This document shows positions 60,022 through 64,000 of a DNA stretch of 64,000 bases, in pieces. The notes beneath the pieces are model-generated. The model did not search any database. It had not been told where the DNA came from and saw only the letters and a program-made list of their open reading frames with translations. Positions within the stretch are counted from its first letter, which is position 1. Every line of letters begins with the position of its first letter. The translations under genes were made by a program, and so were the position numbers. Origin of the DNA: Certhia americana (lineage: Eukaryota; Chordata; Aves; Passeriformes; Certhiidae); assembly GCA_018697195.1 (NCBI GenBank), contig CM031879.1, positions 36,567,408-36,631,407 on the forward strand. Direction: 5' to 3'.

Positions 60022-63000
60022 CTCTTGTATTTTTGTGCACAATAAAATGTGGGGTTTTTGTTTTCCTGTAGAGATTTGATTAAGAACGTAAGTGAAAGAT
60101 GGAAATACCTATTTATAAGATCTCAAGTATCAGTGTAAAGTCTTTCAGACTTCACTGCACTCCCCTTTGAGATCTGATCTATCAAGATCTAATAAAATGT
60201 GTAGTGTTCAGAATTACTCTGCCACATTTGGAGCTTCTGCTATTCTCTGCAGATGCAGGTGGTTTCTAATAGAATTTCTTTTCATGCTTGTTTTAGTCTA
60301 CTAATGGAGTGACAAGTAATACTTAATTTCTTTAAATAAGTGTTATAACTACCAGTGTTTGCTTCAAATGGGCCCAGATTAGTTGTTAGGGCTTATTTTA
60401 AGTCACTCAGTTTCATCTGGGACTAATTCTGAGCGTGATACAGGAAAATTTCTGTTGTCGGTGGTTGCACACTAATCCCATTTTGTATGTAACAGCATAA
60501 ATACCCATAGAAGGACCATTAAGTGTTCTTTCCACCACCATAAGGGACACAGAAAACCAAGCACACCTAATGTTAAGGGGGCAGGGGGAAATGAATGATT
60601 CATTCCTGTAGTCATACACCCCATATAAAAATGCTGAACAGAAAGATACACAACAGCTACAGAATTCCATTAATGGAAGTGTTAAAAGGAATTCTGAGAT
60701 AGCTAATACATTCATTTCCTACTTTTGTTGCAAGGGAACTTAATTTGTTGTAGAAAGTGAAGAGTTTGAGGAGGCAGGTTGAATTGCAAAAGTATAAGGT
60801 GCAAAAAACCAAGGATTGTCTTGGCATTATCCCTCTCCATTGCAAGCCACAATACCACTATAGGTTAGTAATTCAGTTAAAAATGCGTGGCTTAGGGATT
60901 GAGTCTCAGTCACCAAAAACATGTGATTTTTGTATAAACTTTAGGGTATCACCATACTGTTCTTAATCAAATTCCCCAAAAAGTGTGATTAGTTCTAAAA
61001 TACTTCAGGCTTCTTTTGGTTTTTTTTACTGTACTTGGTTACCAAGAACTAAAATGAGTTCTAACAGTGGAAGTGGTGGAAAATGTGTAAAGATTATGTC
61101 AAACATCAGTGCTGGAAGAAGAACGGAGTGAAAGTAAGGCAGAAAGAAATATCCCTGTGTGGCAAAAGGGTGAAAAGAGGGAGAAAGCAGGGGTGGTTAA
61201 GGATAATGAATGGATACTGTTGACGATCAACACACTTTTAAAAGCAAAAGACAGCAGTCAGTTTCTTTCTTTTGAATGGGTCAGAAATGAAATGCAAAGT
61301 TGCCCTCAAAGCACTATTAAGCAGACATCAAAGCTTACTCTTTTTTTTTTTGCCAGTTTTTTTCTGTGCTTTTTTTTTAATTACAAGACAATACTGCTTT
61401 TTAAAAAATTCTCAGATAAAATAGAAGCATTTTTTAGCTTATGTAACCTTTCTGCTGGGTAAGAAAATGAATGTATTTGGTTCATGAAAATTTATTGGCA
61501 TGGAGGAAATAAAGACAAAATAGTGCCTCTTGTGGCCGTAAGTAAGGACTTTCAGTGCTCTTGGAATTAATTGAGTGTAAGCTCGCTGACTCAAGGAGAC
61601 TTGATGGCTTCCTTGAGACTTGAAGACACGAAGTGAGTGTTAATGGTGGGTAAGCACTATCCTAACTGTGCCTTGCCAAGACTGTTGATGATGGGATTGG
61701 GAGAGGGGGAAAAGGCAGGTAAAACACTGGCAGCAGCAAAACTGGCAATGAGGACAAGGTATTAAATCATTACTGGGACTTGGAATATGATTAGGGAAAG
61801 TTAATGGAAAACGAAGCCACTGTGCCAAATGACTGTTGCTGGGTTAAAGGAGGCTAATTTGCAACACTGTAATGAAATTAGGCATGCTGCCTTTGTTTCT
61901 GACACTGAACAGTGTTTAAAAAAAAAAATCCAAAAACTACGGGTTGTGCATTTCTAGGCCCTCAAGTTCTCTGCTGGATTTGAATACTGGAGTGGTGCTG
62001 CCAAGGTGGAGTAGCAGGGCTTTTTGAGGGGCTTTGGAAAGTGACTGTCAATAGACGTGTTTAAGATGGACACTGAACCCATCAGCCAAGAGCTGTTCTT
62101 ACAACAGAGGAATTATAATGACATTTTCTTGTCTGACCCCTACCATTTAAACAGAAATAATTTCCAAGAGGTATCAGCTCTTTTAGCAAAATTCAGAGGG
62201 ATGGACATTTCACAACCTTCTTAGGAAGTCTGTTTAGGCTTAGACAATTAGGTGGCCATTAGAAAGTTAATCCTAACCGGAGGTCTAAATCTGTACAGCT
62301 GCAATTAAAATCCATTGCTGGATCTGCTGTCCTGGGTGAAGGGAGAAGACTTTTTATCTCTCTCCTTTTTGTAGGTAATGGTGCAATCTTATTGCACTGA
62401 AGTCTTGTTCTTTAAACTAAGTAAATCCTCCTTATCAATATTTTTTTGCAATTTTTTTGGGAGGGAGGGAGTGTTGTGTTTTGGGGTAGGATTTTTGCTG
62501 TCGCCTGGAAACAGTAGGTAGAATTCAACTTAAATTTTGAATATCTACATTTGCAGCCATCAAACTGTGATCTAGCACTTTTTTTAGAGAAGAGAAACAT
62601 TCCTTTCTAAATTCTGTTAACCTAAAGTAGATACATGAACTAAGCTAAATGAACTATCTTCTATATTTATTCTTTTCTGACTGTAAAAAGAATCTGAAAT
62701 GCAGATGTCAATACTGTTCACTTTTAAATTCCTGCTCTTTAACATCCTTCTGTCCTATTTACAAAACTCCCAAGGAGTTTTTAGCTTTTTGTTTGTTAGC
62801 TTATTTAATAGTTTCATTAAATGAGCAATATTTTATATTGCTTTTTCAATTTATGTAAGTAGCAGAAGCAGCAAAAGCCAGCCTTTTCAACATGAGTCAC
62901 TGGAATATCAGGAATTTAATGCTCATATATAATATACTTCTTTGAAATACAGTGCAAGTACAAATTAGTATTTTAATTCATCATATCTCTGTTAAGACTT

Positions 63001-63740
63001 GCAACTAAAATTTGGTAACAGTATGTACAATTTCATCTATTATTGAGCTTGACCTAGTACATAATATTCCTCAGATTTAAAGATGCTCCCTTAACCATAA
63101 TTTTCCATCTTCAAAAATATTTAAATGGCCTAAATGTTTTAAACAGTGCAAATATTTCATTAAACTTTTATTAAACAGAGGGAGGTGTTGAAGTAGAGTA
63201 ACTATTTTGCAGCTTTTTTTAAAGGTGAATCACTTGAGCCAATGTGCATTGTTTAAGACATTTCATCTTATTCATGTGTGTGGGTGCTCCTGGCTCATCC
63301 CATGGCAGATGGGCTGTTTGCCTGGTAAATTATGCAGCAAATGGGTGCAAGTTTGCTCTCAGATTCAAGGTAAACAGATTTTGGGAGGGGAGTTAAGTAT
63401 ATATGGGCTGAGGAGACTATATAAGCTGAAGTTTATATATTCTTGTGTTTTTTATTAATAGGCTACAGAAAGCAGGTGTGAGTTTTGCTTTGCAAAGATC
63501 TGTGGCTTTCAGGGATATCTAGGTGAAATTTATGCATACATGTTATGTGAGAGATCATGCTGCTCCTTTTTTCTGTTTCTGTACAAAAATGGGTGTTAGA
63601 ACGGCAGCTGCCAGAGTGGATTATAGCTCTGCTGGAACAATGCCAGAAACTTAGTAAACTTCATGTAACTCTGTAATTTATCATATTTCCTTGCCTTTTA
63701 AAGGGAGGCTTTTTAGTTCTGTGACCTTACCCTACAGGCT
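60022..63740 (+). other. Noncoding DNA, probably intronic
   Basis: About 3.7 kb with T-rich runs (61340-61380, 62440-62460) and frames of at most 117 codons. The largest frame, 61109-61462 plus, starts with a charged E/K/R-rich segment and then runs through poly-T-encoded phenylalanines, with no domain that I recognise. Confidence 0.4.
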
Positions 63741-63754
63741 ATTGCCTAGGCAAC
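63741..63754. promoter_or_regulatory. RFX-type X-box-like palindrome
   Basis: ATTGCCTAGGCAAC matches the RFX-family X-box arrangement (GTTRCC, two bases, RGYAAC) at all but the first base and is nearly palindromic. It includes a CpG just after the site. Binding is inferred from the motif alone; one such site can occur by chance in a window this size. Confidence 0.4.
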
Positions 63755-64000
63755 GTTCCCCCTCAGAAATTACCGCCAAAAAAATTACATCATATCACAA
63801 GCACATTCTTTGCATTTTATTTATATTCTCACTCAAATGGCATACATTTTAGATTTTATGTATATCCCTCAAACTGAAGGCAGCATAGTATCATTTGAAT
63901 TAGGGGGCTGATTCTCTCCTTATTATATCAGGTAGCATAAATGGCAAAAATTGAGATTTTAGTCTCATACAGAGCCACTCAAGGCTTTCTAGTACTTAGA
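63755..64000 (+). other. Noncoding DNA to the window end
   Basis: Nothing that I can support. Confidence 0.4.

Noticed and set aside
61109..61462. 117-codon plus-strand frame with a charged start
   Set aside because: The second half is read through poly-T runs as phenylalanine; no domain or splice support.
1..64000. tRNA, rRNA, CRISPR arrays, bacterial operons or phage
   Set aside because: A read-through for tRNA box-B-like motifs gave only the MIR relic and isolated partial matches; no prokaryotic gene organisation is present.

Overview
The window looks like vertebrate nuclear DNA, most likely from a bird, probably a neoavian one. The evidence is two clear CR1 LINE fragments plus one or two short CR1 3' tails, a fragment of a dispersed avian endogenous-retrovirus-type repeat, no mammalian Alu or L1, very sparse repeats, and one sharp CpG island in an otherwise AT-rich landscape. 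There are no prokaryotic genes or operons. Almost every long open frame is either a GC-rich shadow inside the CpG island (8.2-9.5 kb) or chance or repeat-derived. I could not identify any protein product.

Layout. From 1 to about 8.09 kb the DNA is AT-rich and noncoding, with an old plus-strand CR1 relic near 0.43-0.78 kb and a poly-T tract at 6.7 kb. From 8.09 to 9.45 kb lies the CpG island. It carries two CCAAT boxes about 34 bp apart (8540 and 8574), GC boxes, a strong plus-strand splice donor at 8914/8915 (CAG|GTAAGG), and two minus-strand splice donors at its other edge (8094/8093 and 8150/8149). I read it as a bidirectional promoter with untranslated or mostly untranslated first exons on each side. 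From 8.9 kb to at least 53.7 kb, and possibly to the end of the window, is what looks like one very long first intron of the plus-strand gene.

Within and beyond this intron are an avian ERV-type repeat (25.35-25.67 kb), a well-preserved MIR-like SINE relic (42.3-42.5 kb), a 5'-truncated minus-strand CR1 (50.99-51.78 kb), a GC-rich unclassified element with a 69-bp internal repeat (58.7-59.7 kb), and several microsatellites, short tandem duplications and perfect palindromes. The best candidate for a downstream exon starts at 53711. It has a branch-point sequence, an acceptor AG and a start codon opening a 50-codon frame. Weaker exon-like segments sit at 28379-28494 and 38235-38333.

How it fits together. 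The island would drive a plus-strand gene across roughly 45 kb of intron and a divergent minus-strand transcript into the first 8 kb. The plus strand appears T-rich downstream of the island and A-rich upstream, as expected if both sides are transcribed outward. Gene identity, transcription start sites and exon usage are inference and need RNA or comparative data.
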